Part shown: positions 57,527 to 64,000 of the stretch, in pieces | Layout: each line of letters starts with the position of its first letter | Position numbering within the stretch: the first letter of the stretch is position 1 | Position numbers and translations under genes: made by a program | Source: Curtobacterium pusillum | GTDB lineage: Bacteria; Actinomycetota; Actinomycetes; Actinomycetales; Microbacteriaceae | Direction of reading: 5' to 3' | Length of the DNA stretch: 64,000 nucleotides | Assembly: GCA_002025645.1 (NCBI GenBank) | Contig: CP018783.1 | Span: 2,542,001-2,606,000 of the forward strand | The notes under the pieces: model-generated | Database searches by the model: none | Seen by the model: only the letters and a program-made list of their open reading frames with translations | What the model was told of the DNA's origin: nothing

Positions 57527-58456
57527 ATGAGCAACGACGCCGAAGCCACCCCACCCGGACGCCTCCTCGCCCCCGGCCAGCACTGCCGCATCCGGATCTG
57601 GAACCGGAACGACCGCACCGTGACCACGGTGCACGAGTCCGCCGAGCGTCTGTACGAGGCGCCGAACTGGACGGCCGACGGGCGCCTCGTCCTCAACGCC
57701 GACGGGGTGCTGTGGACGATGCCGACCGACGGTTCCGCCGACCCGACCGCGGTGGACATCCCCGGCGTCCCGCCGCTGAACAACGACCACGTGCTCGACC
57801 CCGACGGCGTCACCGTGCACGTCAGCGCGAACGACTTCCACATCTGGTCGGCACCACTGGCCGGGGGAGCGGCGACACGGGTGACTCCGGAGGACGGCGG
57901 CCTGCACTTCCTGCACGGCGTCAGCCCCGACGGCTCCGAGCTCGCGTACGTGCACCTCGACCCGACCGCCGGGGCCGTGTGGTCCTCCGGCACGATCCGG
58001 GTGATGGCCGCCGACGGCAGCGCCGACCGCGCCGTGACGACCGAGCCCGCTGCCGCTGACGGTCCGGAGTGGACCCCGGACGGCACCTGGATCCTGTTCA
58101 ACACGGAAGCCTTCGGCCACGCGCAGATCGCTCGGGTCCGACCCGACGGCTCCGGGATCGAGCAGCTCACCGTGGACGAGCACGTCAACTGGTTCCCGCA
58201 CCCGGCACCGACCGACGACGTCGCCGTGTACCTGTCCTTCCCGCCCGGCACCGAGGGGCACCCGGCCGACAAGCGCGTCCGGCTGCGGCTCGTCACCGGT
58301 CCCGGCAGCGTCAGCGACTGGGGTCCGGCGGTGTGGCAGGCGGCCGAGACGATCGTCGAGCTCGACGGCGGCCAAGGCACCCTCAACGTCAACGGGTGGG
58401 CTCCCGACGGGTCTGCCTTCGCCTTCGTCGACTACCCGATCGGGGATCCCGCATGA
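57527..58456 (+). CDS. TolB-like WD40/beta-propeller protein
   Basis: A 309-residue cytoplasmic protein (no signal peptide) with repeated TolB-type blades: NWTADGRLVLNADGVLWTM, GVSPDGSELAYVHLD, EWTPDGTWILFNTE and GWAPDGSAFAFVDYP. Actinobacterial members of this type sit in sugar-catabolic loci and are annotated only as TolB family or biopolymer transporter-like. Given the LacI operator directly upstream, a role in the same sugar pathway, such as a lyase or lactonase-like activity, is possible but unproven. AGGGAACC precedes the ATG. Confidence 0.72.
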   Translation: MSNDAEATPPGRLLAPGQHCRIRIWNRNDRTVTTVHESAERLYEAPNWTADGRLVLNADGVLWTMPTDGSADPTAVDIPGVPPLNNDHVLDPDGVTVHVSANDFHIWSAPLAGGAATRVTPEDGGLHFLHGVSPDGSELAYVHLDPTAGAVWSSGTIRVMAADGSADRAVTTEPAAADGPEWTPDGTWILFNTEAFGHAQIARVRPDGSGIEQLTVDEHVNWFPHPAPTDDVAVYLSFPPGTEGHPADKRVRLRLVTGPGSVSDWGPAVWQAAETIVELDGGQGTLNVNGWAPDGSAFAFVDYPIGDPA

Positions 58457-58752
58457 TCGTCCACACCGTCTGCTTCACGCTGGTCCACGAGCCCGACTCC
58501 GCCGCCGAGGCCGCGTTCCTCGCAGCTGCCCGGGCCACGTTGCCGGCGATCCCCGGCGTGAGGGAGTTCACGGTGTCGCGGCAGGTGTCGGAGCAGAGCG
58601 ACTTCCGCTTCCAGTTCTCGATGCGGTTCGCCGACCGGGACGCCTACACGGCCTACGACGCCCACCCGGCGCACCAGGGTTTCGTCGGGACGCGCTGGGC
58701 GGACGAGGTCGCATCGTTCCAGGAGTTCGACTTCGTGCCCCTGCCCGCCTGA
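58453..58752 (+). CDS. Dabb-domain (stress-responsive A/B barrel) protein
   Basis: A 99-residue dimeric alpha/beta barrel (IVHTVCFTLVHEPDS, then FRFQFSMRFADRDAYTAYDAHPAHQGFV). The fold includes ring-shaped enzymes and small ligand-binding proteins. The ATG overlaps the TolB-like stop (ATGA), so it belongs to the LacI-controlled unit. Function unknown. Confidence 0.78.
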   Translation: MIVHTVCFTLVHEPDSAAEAAFLAAARATLPAIPGVREFTVSRQVSEQSDFRFQFSMRFADRDAYTAYDAHPAHQGFVGTRWADEVASFQEFDFVPLPA

Positions 58753-58808
58753 GCGGGTGCGGCTCGCGAACGCGAGTCGATGCCCCCGATCCGGTCATTC
58801 CGCATCGG

Positions 58809-58814
58809 TACGAT
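58809..58814 (+). promoter_or_regulatory. Leaderless -10 hexamer of the MetE-like gene (TACGAT)
   Basis: Ends 6 nt before the ATG at 58821. Confidence 0.45.
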
Positions 58815-58820
58815 CGTGGG

Positions 58821-59933
58821 ATGCGCCAGCACCCGCCGTTCCGAGCCGACGTCGTCGGCAGCTTCCTCCGCCCGGCCCCCGTGCAGGAGGCCCGCGCGGC
58901 CTTCGTCGAGCGCCGCATCGACGCCGCCACGCTCCGTGCCGTCGAGGACGACGCGATCCGCGCGCTCATGGACGCGCAGCAGGCCGCCGGGCTGCAGCTC
59001 GCCACCGACGGCGAGGCACGACGCGCCTGGTGGCACCTCGACTTCTGGGGTGGGCTGGACGGTGTCGAGGTCGTCGAGCTCGACCACGGCATCGCGTTCC
59101 AGGGCGTCACCACCACGCCGAAGGGCATGCGCGTCACGGGCCCGGTGTCGTTCCCGGCCGACCACCCATTCGTCGCCGACGCCGCGTTCGTCGTCGCCGA
59201 GGCCACCGCACGCGGCCTCACCCCGAAGTTCACGATCCCCGCGCCGACCGTGTTCGACTTCCGGCTCGATGCCGACCAGATCCGCACGGACCACTACGAC
59301 GGCCGCGACGCCATCACCGAGGACCTCGTGCAGGCCTACCGGGACGCGATCGCCGCCCTGTACGCCGCCGGGGTCCGGTACCTGCAGCTCGACGACACCG
59401 CGTGGGCGTACGCCTGCTCGGACGCCGAGATGGCGAAGGCCCGCGAGCGCGGGATCGAGACCGACGGCATCGCCGAGCGGTTCTCGTCGATCATCCGGCG
59501 CGTGCTCGACGGCCGCCCGGAGGACCTCGTCGTCACCACGCACGTCTGCCGCGGCAACTTCCGATCGACCTGGATCGCCTCGGGCGGGTACGAGCCGGTC
59601 GCCGAACAGCTCCTCGGCAACACCGGCTACGACGGGTTCTACCTGGAGTACGACAGCGACCGCGCGGGTGGCTTCGAGCCCCTGCGGTTCCTGCCCCAGG
59701 GCGAGCAGGTCGTCGTGCTCGGGCTCGTCACCTCGAAGACCGGCGAGCTCGAGGACCCCGCGGTCATCGAGCAGCGCATCCGGGACGCCGCCGAGTACGC
59801 GCCGCTCGGGCAGCTCGCGCTCAGCCCGCAGTGCGGGTTCGCCTCCACCGAGGAGGGCAACGTGCTCACCGAGGACGAGCAGTGGGCGAAGGTCCGCAGC
59901 GTCGTCGACGTCGCCGGCCGTGTCTGGCCCTGA
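58821..59933 (+). CDS. MetE C-terminal-domain-like protein (cobalamin-independent methionine synthase family)
   Basis: A 370-residue protein resembling only the catalytic C-terminal half of MetE: FRADVVGSFLRPAPVQ, the QLDDTAWAYACSD segment, VTTHVCRGNFRSTW (zinc His and Cys) and SPQCGFAST (late zinc Cys). Stand-alone proteins of this type (YxjG/YxjH-like) transfer methyl groups to homocysteine or related thiols. Methyl donor uncertain. TACGAT supports the leaderless ATG. Confidence 0.82.
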   Translation: MRQHPPFRADVVGSFLRPAPVQEARAAFVERRIDAATLRAVEDDAIRALMDAQQAAGLQLATDGEARRAWWHLDFWGGLDGVEVVELDHGIAFQGVTTTPKGMRVTGPVSFPADHPFVADAAFVVAEATARGLTPKFTIPAPTVFDFRLDADQIRTDHYDGRDAITEDLVQAYRDAIAALYAAGVRYLQLDDTAWAYACSDAEMAKARERGIETDGIAERFSSIIRRVLDGRPEDLVVTTHVCRGNFRSTWIASGGYEPVAEQLLGNTGYDGFYLEYDSDRAGGFEPLRFLPQGEQVVVLGLVTSKTGELEDPAVIEQRIRDAAEYAPLGQLALSPQCGFASTEEGNVLTEDEQWAKVRSVVDVAGRVWP

Positions 59934-59961
59934 CCCGCGCCACGGAGGGGCGTCGGCACGG

Positions 59962-59967
59962 TAGCGT
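59962..59967 (+). promoter_or_regulatory. Candidate -10 of the YghZ-like gene (TAGCGT)
   Basis: Lies 42 nt before the ATG at 60004; leader would be about 30 nt. No -35 was seen. Confidence 0.3.
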
Positions 59968-60003
59968 CGACGACGGCCTGTCCCCGACCCGGATCGAGCA
60001 ACG

Positions 60004-61005
60004 ATGCCTGACGTCCACCGCCCCGCCGACGACCGCTACGAGCGACTCCCGTACCAGCGCGTGGGGAGGAGCGGCCTGCTGCTGCCGCGCATCTCGCTCG
60101 GGCTGTGGAACAACTTCGGCGCCGACCGAGCCCTCACCACGCAGCGCGACATCGTGCTGCACGCGTTCGACCGTGGGATCACCCACTTCGACCTGGCGAA
60201 CAACTACGGTCCGCCTCCCGGTGCCGCCGAGGAGCAGTTCGGCCGCATCCTCGAGTCGGACCTCCGCCCGTTCCGCGACGAGATCGTGGTGTCGACGAAG
60301 GCCGGCTACGACATGTGGCCCGGACCGTACGGCAACTGGGGCTCGCGCAAGTACATGCTCGCCTCGCTCGACCAGTCCCTCGGACGCCTCGGGCTCGACT
60401 ACGTCGACGTCTTCTACTCGCACCGCCCCGACCCCGAGACCCCCATCGAGGAGACCGTCAGCGCCCTCGTGACCGCGGTCCGTTCGGGCAAGGCGCTCTA
60501 CGCAGGCATCTCGAACTACGACCCGGCGCAGACGGCTGCCGCGGCCGAGGCGCTCGCCGCCGAGAACATCCACCTGCTCATCCACCAGCCGCGCTACAAC
60601 ATGTTCGACCGGGTCCCCGAGGACGGGCTCTTCGACGAGCTGCTCCGTCTCGGCACCGGCGCGATCGTGTTCTCTCCGCTGGCCGGCGGACTGCTGACGG
60701 ACCGGTACCTCGACGGCTCGGTGCCGGTCGGGTCGCGCGCGGCCGAGGGCCGCTGGTTCGGCGCGGACCGGATCGACGACGAGTACCTGACGACGGCGCG
60801 TGCCCTCAACGACATCGCCGTGGCGCGCGGGCAGACGCTCGCGCAGCTCGCGATCACGTGGGTGCTCCGGCAGCAGGCGGTCACGTCCGCGCTGGTCGGG
60901 GCCTCGAGCGTCCGGCAGCTGGACGGCACGCTCGACTCGCTCGACGGTGCCCCGCTCACCGACGAGGAGCTCGCGGCCATCGACGCGCTGGTGCCGCGCG
61001 GCTGA
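60004..61005 (+). CDS. Aldo/keto reductase (YghZ-like, L-glyceraldehyde-3-phosphate reductase type)
   Basis: A 333-residue AKR14-type reductase. The N-terminus YQRVGRSGLLLPRISLGLWNNFG, FDLANNYGPPPGAAEEQFG (catalytic Asp/Tyr region), STKAGYDMWPGPYGNWGSRKY and the late LVGASSVRQLD fit the YghZ/KCNAB-like subgroup, which detoxifies methylglyoxal or reduces L-glyceraldehyde 3-phosphate. A TAGCGT hexamer at 59962 may be its promoter. A decamer-type hairpin follows. Confidence 0.85.
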   Translation: MPDVHRPADDRYERLPYQRVGRSGLLLPRISLGLWNNFGADRALTTQRDIVLHAFDRGITHFDLANNYGPPPGAAEEQFGRILESDLRPFRDEIVVSTKAGYDMWPGPYGNWGSRKYMLASLDQSLGRLGLDYVDVFYSHRPDPETPIEETVSALVTAVRSGKALYAGISNYDPAQTAAAAEALAAENIHLLIHQPRYNMFDRVPEDGLFDELLRLGTGAIVFSPLAGGLLTDRYLDGSVPVGSRAAEGRWFGADRIDDEYLTTARALNDIAVARGQTLAQLAITWVLRQQAVTSALVGASSVRQLDGTLDSLDGAPLTDEELAAIDALVPRG

Positions 61006-61042
61006 GCCGCGCGACGCCCTGGACGCGGCCACGCGACGGCCT

Positions 61043-61074
61043 GGAGGCGCGGGGCCAGCTGGCACCGCGCCTCC
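61043..61074. terminator. TGGAGGCGCG-type hairpin terminator after the YghZ-like gene
   Basis: A 16-bp palindrome (one G-A mismatch) centred at AGCT, 38 nt after the stop. The 25 bp 61054-61078 are identical to 39411-39435 of the clpC terminator. Confidence 0.8.
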
Positions 61075-61110
61075 CGTCCGTCACCTGGTCGCGTGGGCCA
61101 GGATGGTGCC

Positions 61111-61467
61111 ATGACGGACGACGCGATGGTCCACCCGGAGATCCCGCCGAGCGGAGACGGGTGCGTCGAGTGCGACGCGACCGGCTCGTGGTGGGTGCAC
61201 CTGCGGCGCTGCGCCGCCTGCGGCCACGTCGGGTGCTGCGACGACTCGCTGAACACCCACGCGACCCGGCACTGGGAGGACACCGGGCACGCGGTCATCC
61301 AGAGCTACGAACCCGGGGAGACCTGGTCCTGGGACTACCGGGACGACACCCGGTCCGAGGGGCTGGAGCTCGCGGCACCGACGAGCCACCCCGTGACGCA
61401 GGCAGTCCCCGGGCCGGCGGATCGCCTTCCCGGGGACTGGTTGGAACTGCTCGGCGGATCGCGCTGA
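61111..61467 (+). CDS. UBP-type zinc-finger protein
   Basis: A 118-residue protein with a UBP/ZnF-ubiquitin-type finger: CVECDATGSWWVHLRRCAACGHVGCC, then NTHATRHWEDTGHAVIQSYE, in which Cys/His pairs would bind zinc. Bacterial members are small stand-alone proteins of unknown role (no ubiquitin). ATG at 61111 is favoured; CAGGAT ends 6 nt upstream. The C-terminus is variable. Confidence 0.82.
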   Translation: MTDDAMVHPEIPPSGDGCVECDATGSWWVHLRRCAACGHVGCCDDSLNTHATRHWEDTGHAVIQSYEPGETWSWDYRDDTRSEGLELAAPTSHPVTQAVPGPADRLPGDWLELLGGSR

Positions 61468-61480
61468 TCCGTCGCTGCCG

Positions 61481-62002
61481 TCAGACGGCCGCGGTCGCCT
61501 CGTCGCGGTGGGGGAGCTTCCACCCCGGGCGCACGAAGTGGCACGTGTACCCGGCGGGGTACTTCTCGAGGTAGTCCTGGTGCTCCTCCTCGGCCTCCCA
61601 GAAGTCGCCGGCGGGCTCGACCTCGGTGACGACCCTGCCGGGCCAGATGCCCGAGGCGTCGACGTCCGCGATGGTGTCCAGGGCGACCTGGCGCTGCTCG
61701 TCGGAGGTGAAGTAGATCGCCGAGCGGTAGCTGCGGCCGACGTCGTTGCCCTGCCGGTCCTTCGTCGACGGGTCGTGGATCTGGAAGAAGAACTCCAGCA
61801 GGTCCCGGTACGAGATCACGGACGGGTCGAAGACGATCTCGACGGCCTCGGCGTGGTCACCGTGGTTGCGGTAGGTGGCGTTCGGGGTGTCGCCGCCCGA
61901 GTAGCCGACGCGGGTGCTGATCACGCCTGGGCGGCGACGGAGGAGCTGCTGCGCTCCCCAAAAGCAGCCGCCGGCGAGGATGGCGGTTTCGGTGGTGGTC
62001 AT
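61481..62002 (-). CDS. msrA: Peptide-methionine (S)-S-oxide reductase
   Basis: A 173-residue repair enzyme that reduces (S)-methionine sulfoxide in proteins. The catalytic Cys is Cys13 in GGCFWGAQ. Other signatures are [31 protein letters not shown] and [15 protein letters not shown]. No MsrB partner is visible nearby. ATG at 62002. It is convergent with the zinc-finger gene and shares an operon-like direction with the next aldo/keto reductase, 81 bp upstream. Confidence 0.93.
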   Translation of the reverse strand: MTTTETAILAGGCFWGAQQLLRRRPGVISTRVGYSGGDTPNATYRNHGDHAEAVEIVFDPSVISYRDLLEFFFQIHDPSTKDRQGNDVGRSYRSAIYFTSDEQRQVALDTIADVDASGIWPGRVVTEVEPAGDFWEAEEEHQDYLEKYPAGYTCHFVRPGWKLPHRDEATAAV

Positions 62003-62083
62003 GCTGGCCTCCTTGGGGTCGTGCCGCTGGCTGTGGCACCACGGGGTGCAACCGGCGACGGGGGTGTCGTGTTCCCGGTGGCG

Positions 62084-62905
62084 TCAGTCGGTCGTGTCCT
62101 GCAGCGCGTCGAGGGCGGCGACGTCCTCGGCGGACAGGACGAAGTCGACGTCGGCGTTCGCGGCGATCCGCTCCGGCGTCGTGGACTTCGGCAGCGGCAG
62201 GACGTCCTTCTCGAGCAGGTAGCGGATCGCGACCTGGGCGACGGACTTGTCGTACTTCGTCGCGATCTCGGCGATCTGCTCGTTGTCGAGCAGGCCGCCG
62301 GTGGCAAGCGGTGAGTAGCCCTCGGTGAGGATGTCGTGCTCGCGGTCGAACGCCGTCGTGGCGTCCTGCGTGTTGCCGATGAACCAGCGGATCTGGTTGG
62401 CGTGCGGGACGACGTCGGTGCGGCCGAGCAGGTCCTCGAGGTCCGCGACCTCGAAGTTCGAGACACCGATGGAGCGCGTCCGTCCGGCGTCGTAGAGCTC
62501 CTCGAAGACCTTCCAGACCTCGACGTTGCCGTCGCGGTGGTCGGACCCGATGTCGCCCCACGGCCACGGCGCGTGGATGAGGTACAGGTCGACCACGCCG
62601 AGGTCGAGGTTGCGGCTCGACGTGTCGAAGGCCTCGCGCGCGCCGGCCGCGGTCTTGATCTCGGCGGGGAGCTTCGTGGTGATGAAGACCTCGTCGCGCG
62701 GGACGCCGCTGTCGCGGACGGCCTGGCCGACGCTCGCCTCGTTGCCGTACGCGAGCGCGGTGTCGATGTGGCGGTAGCCGAGGTCGAGCGCGGTCTTCGT
62801 GGCGTCGTAGGCGTCGTCGCCGGAAGGGATCTGCCACGTGCCGAAGCCGATCTTGGGGATGTGCAGGCCGTTGGACAGGGTGAACGTGTCGATGAGAGCG
62901 GGCAT
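62084..62905 (-). CDS. Aldo/keto reductase (2,5-diketogluconate-reductase type)
   Basis: A 273-residue AKR. LSNGLHIPKIGFGTWQI, RHIDTALAYGNEASVG (catalytic Asp/Tyr), ITTKLPAEI (Lys) and LYLIHAPWPWG (His) are visible, and PKSTTPERI binds cofactor. TACTGT 7 nt before the ATG at 62905 supports this start rather than an ATG further upstream. Substrate unknown. Confidence 0.84.
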   Translation of the reverse strand: MPALIDTFTLSNGLHIPKIGFGTWQIPSGDDAYDATKTALDLGYRHIDTALAYGNEASVGQAVRDSGVPRDEVFITTKLPAEIKTAAGAREAFDTSSRNLDLGVVDLYLIHAPWPWGDIGSDHRDGNVEVWKVFEELYDAGRTRSIGVSNFEVADLEDLLGRTDVVPHANQIRWFIGNTQDATTAFDREHDILTEGYSPLATGGLLDNEQIAEIATKYDKSVAQVAIRYLLEKDVLPLPKSTTPERIAANADVDFVLSAEDVAALDALQDTTD

Positions 62906-62912
62906 GGACCGG

Positions 62913-62918
62913 ACAGTA
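62913..62918 (-). promoter_or_regulatory. Leaderless -10 hexamer of the aldo/keto reductase (TACTGT)
   Basis: Ends 7 nt before the ATG at 62905. Confidence 0.4.
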
Positions 62919-62957
62919 CGCCGCACGGCTGCTGCGCACTGTCCGGATGTCCCGGTG

Positions 62958-64000
62958 CTACGCGACCGCGAGCTCGTTCGGGACGCCGGGCAGGGCGCCG
63001 CTCGAGGCGATCGTCTTCCCGGAGCGCAGATCGACCGCGTGCACCTTCCGTTCGGCCGGGTCCGTGACGTAGGCGACGTTCCCCGCGACCTTCAGTGCGG
63101 GGTGGGCGTCCTGCCACTCGGTCGGGCCCTCCCACGCGTCGATCACGGGGAACGAGTCGAGCTGCTCGCCAGTGGTCTCGTCGAAGGTGTGCAGGGAGCC
63201 GTCGGATCCGAGGACCACGGCCTCGTCACCGGGTCCGCGGGCGAGGTCGCGGAAGGTGAAGCCGACGCCGTCCGGCATGTCGGCGACGGTGTACTCGCCA
63301 GCGGCGGCGTCGACGAGGGCGATCTGGTGGAGCAGGTAGCCCTCGCTGTCCTCGTCGTCGTTGTAGTCCCCGACGGCGACGGGGGACGTCTCTGTCGTGA
63401 AGAGGTTGCCGGTGCGGCCGTACTCGGTCGGGGCGTCGATCTTCTCGAATGCGCCGTCCTGGTAGACCAGGGCGCCGTCGGTGCAGCCGAAGACTGCGAC
63501 CTCGCCCTCGACCGCGCCTTCGCCGTGCACGTTCGGGCACTCCTCGGAACGGGCGAGTTCTGCCCCGTCGGCATCGAGGGCACGGACGCCGGAGCGGCTC
63601 TCCTCGGTGCCGATCGTGGTGAGGAGCGTGCCGTCCTCGAGCTCGATGGCGACGCCGTGGTGCGCCGCCTCGGACTTCGTCGTCGTGGTCTCGGGCAGCT
63701 CGTCGCCGTCGAGGTCCCCGTTGTCGAACGTGGTGACGTCGCCGGTGCCGTCGGCGAAGAGGGCGGTCCGGTCGCCGTGCACGACCGCGTGCCCACCGGT
63801 GTCGGCCGGGAAGACCGCGTCGGTGAGTGCGGGGTCCGCGGCGGTGTCGAGCACGCGGAAGCCCTCCGGGACGGTCACGAGCACGTGGCGCCCGTCGCCG
63901 GCGGGGTTCACGCGGGTGAAGCCGTCGATCGGGTCGTCGGACACGACCCGCAGGTCCTCGTCGAGGACGAGCAGGCCGCCGTCGTAGGTCAGGGTGATGC
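62958..64000 (-). CDS. AztD-like zinc metallochaperone (5' end outside window)
   Basis: The minus-strand frame is open to the window edge. At least 347 residues are visible, forming beta-propeller blades: ITLTYDGGLLVLDEDL, RHVLVTVPEGFRVLDTA, EAAHHGVAIELEDGT, CPNVHGEGAVEGEVAVFGC (two Cys, one His) and VAYVTDPAERKVHAVDLRSG. This layout matches the AztD family of extracytoplasmic zinc chaperones that feed zinc ABC importers. The signal sequence, if any, and an aztABC neighbour would lie beyond the edge. Confidence 0.6.
   Translation of the reverse strand, partial: ITLTYDGGLLVLDEDLRVVSDDPIDGFTRVNPAGDGRHVLVTVPEGFRVLDTAADPALTDAVFPADTGGHAVVHGDRTALFADGTGDVTTFDNGDLDGDELPETTTTKSEAAHHGVAIELEDGTLLTTIGTEESRSGVRALDADGAELARSEECPNVHGEGAVEGEVAVFGCTDGALVYQDGAFEKIDAPTEYGRTGNLFTTETSPVAVGDYNDDEDSEGYLLHQIALVDAAAGEYTVADMPDGVGFTFRDLARGPGDEAVVLGSDGSLHTFDETTGEQLDSFPVIDAWEGPTEWQDAHPALKVAGNVAYVTDPAERKVHAVDLRSGKTIASSGALPGVPNELAVA

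Noticed and set aside
62021..62039. Terminator hairpin between the last aldo/keto reductase and msrA
   Set aside because: Only a 5-bp GTGCC/GGCAC stem with a long loop; too weak to call.
1..64000. CRISPR arrays, insertion sequences or prophage genes
   Set aside because: No regularly spaced repeats of CRISPR length, and no transposase, integrase or phage structural motifs seen.

Overview
The window is about 70% G+C, and its gene content and order point to a high-GC Gram-positive actinobacterium. The signs are an ftsH-folP-folB-folK-DUF3180-PH-PH-DUF2520-lysS block, ClpC, an actinobacterial RpoD-family sigma factor, a DtxR-type iron box, and many leaderless genes. Microbacteriaceae is the best fit and a Curtobacterium-like organism is my guess. 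That is an inference from gene content; no search was run. There is no sign of prophage, insertion sequences or CRISPR.

Layout. 1-1.9 kb: 3' end of the proline-catabolism gene putA and a tyrosine phosphatase. 1.9-9.7 kb: a siderophore-iron locus with binding lipoprotein, two permeases, ATPase, two Fes-like esterases and a small acidic protein in one tightly overlapping minus-strand operon, then a siderophore-interacting reductase divergent from an AraC regulator with a DtxR/IdeR-like box between them. 9.7-18.3 kb: reductases, membrane proteins, a nitroreductase, an Lrp regulator divergent from a dimethylargininase/ornithine aminotransferase pair, an epimerase and an aldo-keto reductase. 18.3-18.7 kb: tRNA-Phe, tRNA-Asp and tRNA-Glu. 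18.9-21.7 kb: two secreted cell-wall hydrolases (M23 and NlpC/P60) with related coiled-coil N-termini. 21.8-33.2 kb: housekeeping core (ppa, tilS, hpt, ftsH, folate genes, bPH2 membrane proteins, lysS). 33.2-35.0 kb: two micro-ORFs, each behind a PHO-box-like 11-bp direct repeat, then an RpoD-family sigma factor. 35.2-45 kb: NAD kinase, a stand-alone Clp-N protein, clpC, small proteins, a cold-shock protein, radA and an SGNH lipase. 45.1 kb: tRNA-Ser. 45.6-64 kb: an accessory metabolic region with a LacI regulator and its apparent regulon (transporter, Gfo/Idh dehydrogenase, DUF336 protein, TolB-like protein), an acetoin/butanediol-type dehydrogenase pair, TetR and MmyB-type regulators, an efflux pump, redox proteins, a MetE-like protein, msrA and, at the edge, an AztD-like zinc protein.

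Regulatory architecture is the most informative part. About 19 genes have a TANNNT hexamer exactly 6 or 7 nt before the start codon, the signature of leaderless transcription. In four of them the TAG of the hexamer is the stop codon of the upstream gene. A LacI-type operator (TTRGC-N-CG-N-GCYAA) occurs at three separate loci. A second shared element links an aldo-keto reductase to an efflux pump. A decamer, TGGAGGCGCG, recurs singly inside genes and in paired inverted form as terminators, reminiscent of uptake-sequence terminators in other bacteria. No wholly new protein system was recognised. The novelty candidates are these regulatory and repeat patterns, the PHO-box micro-ORFs, and the sigma factor with an unusual region 4.2.
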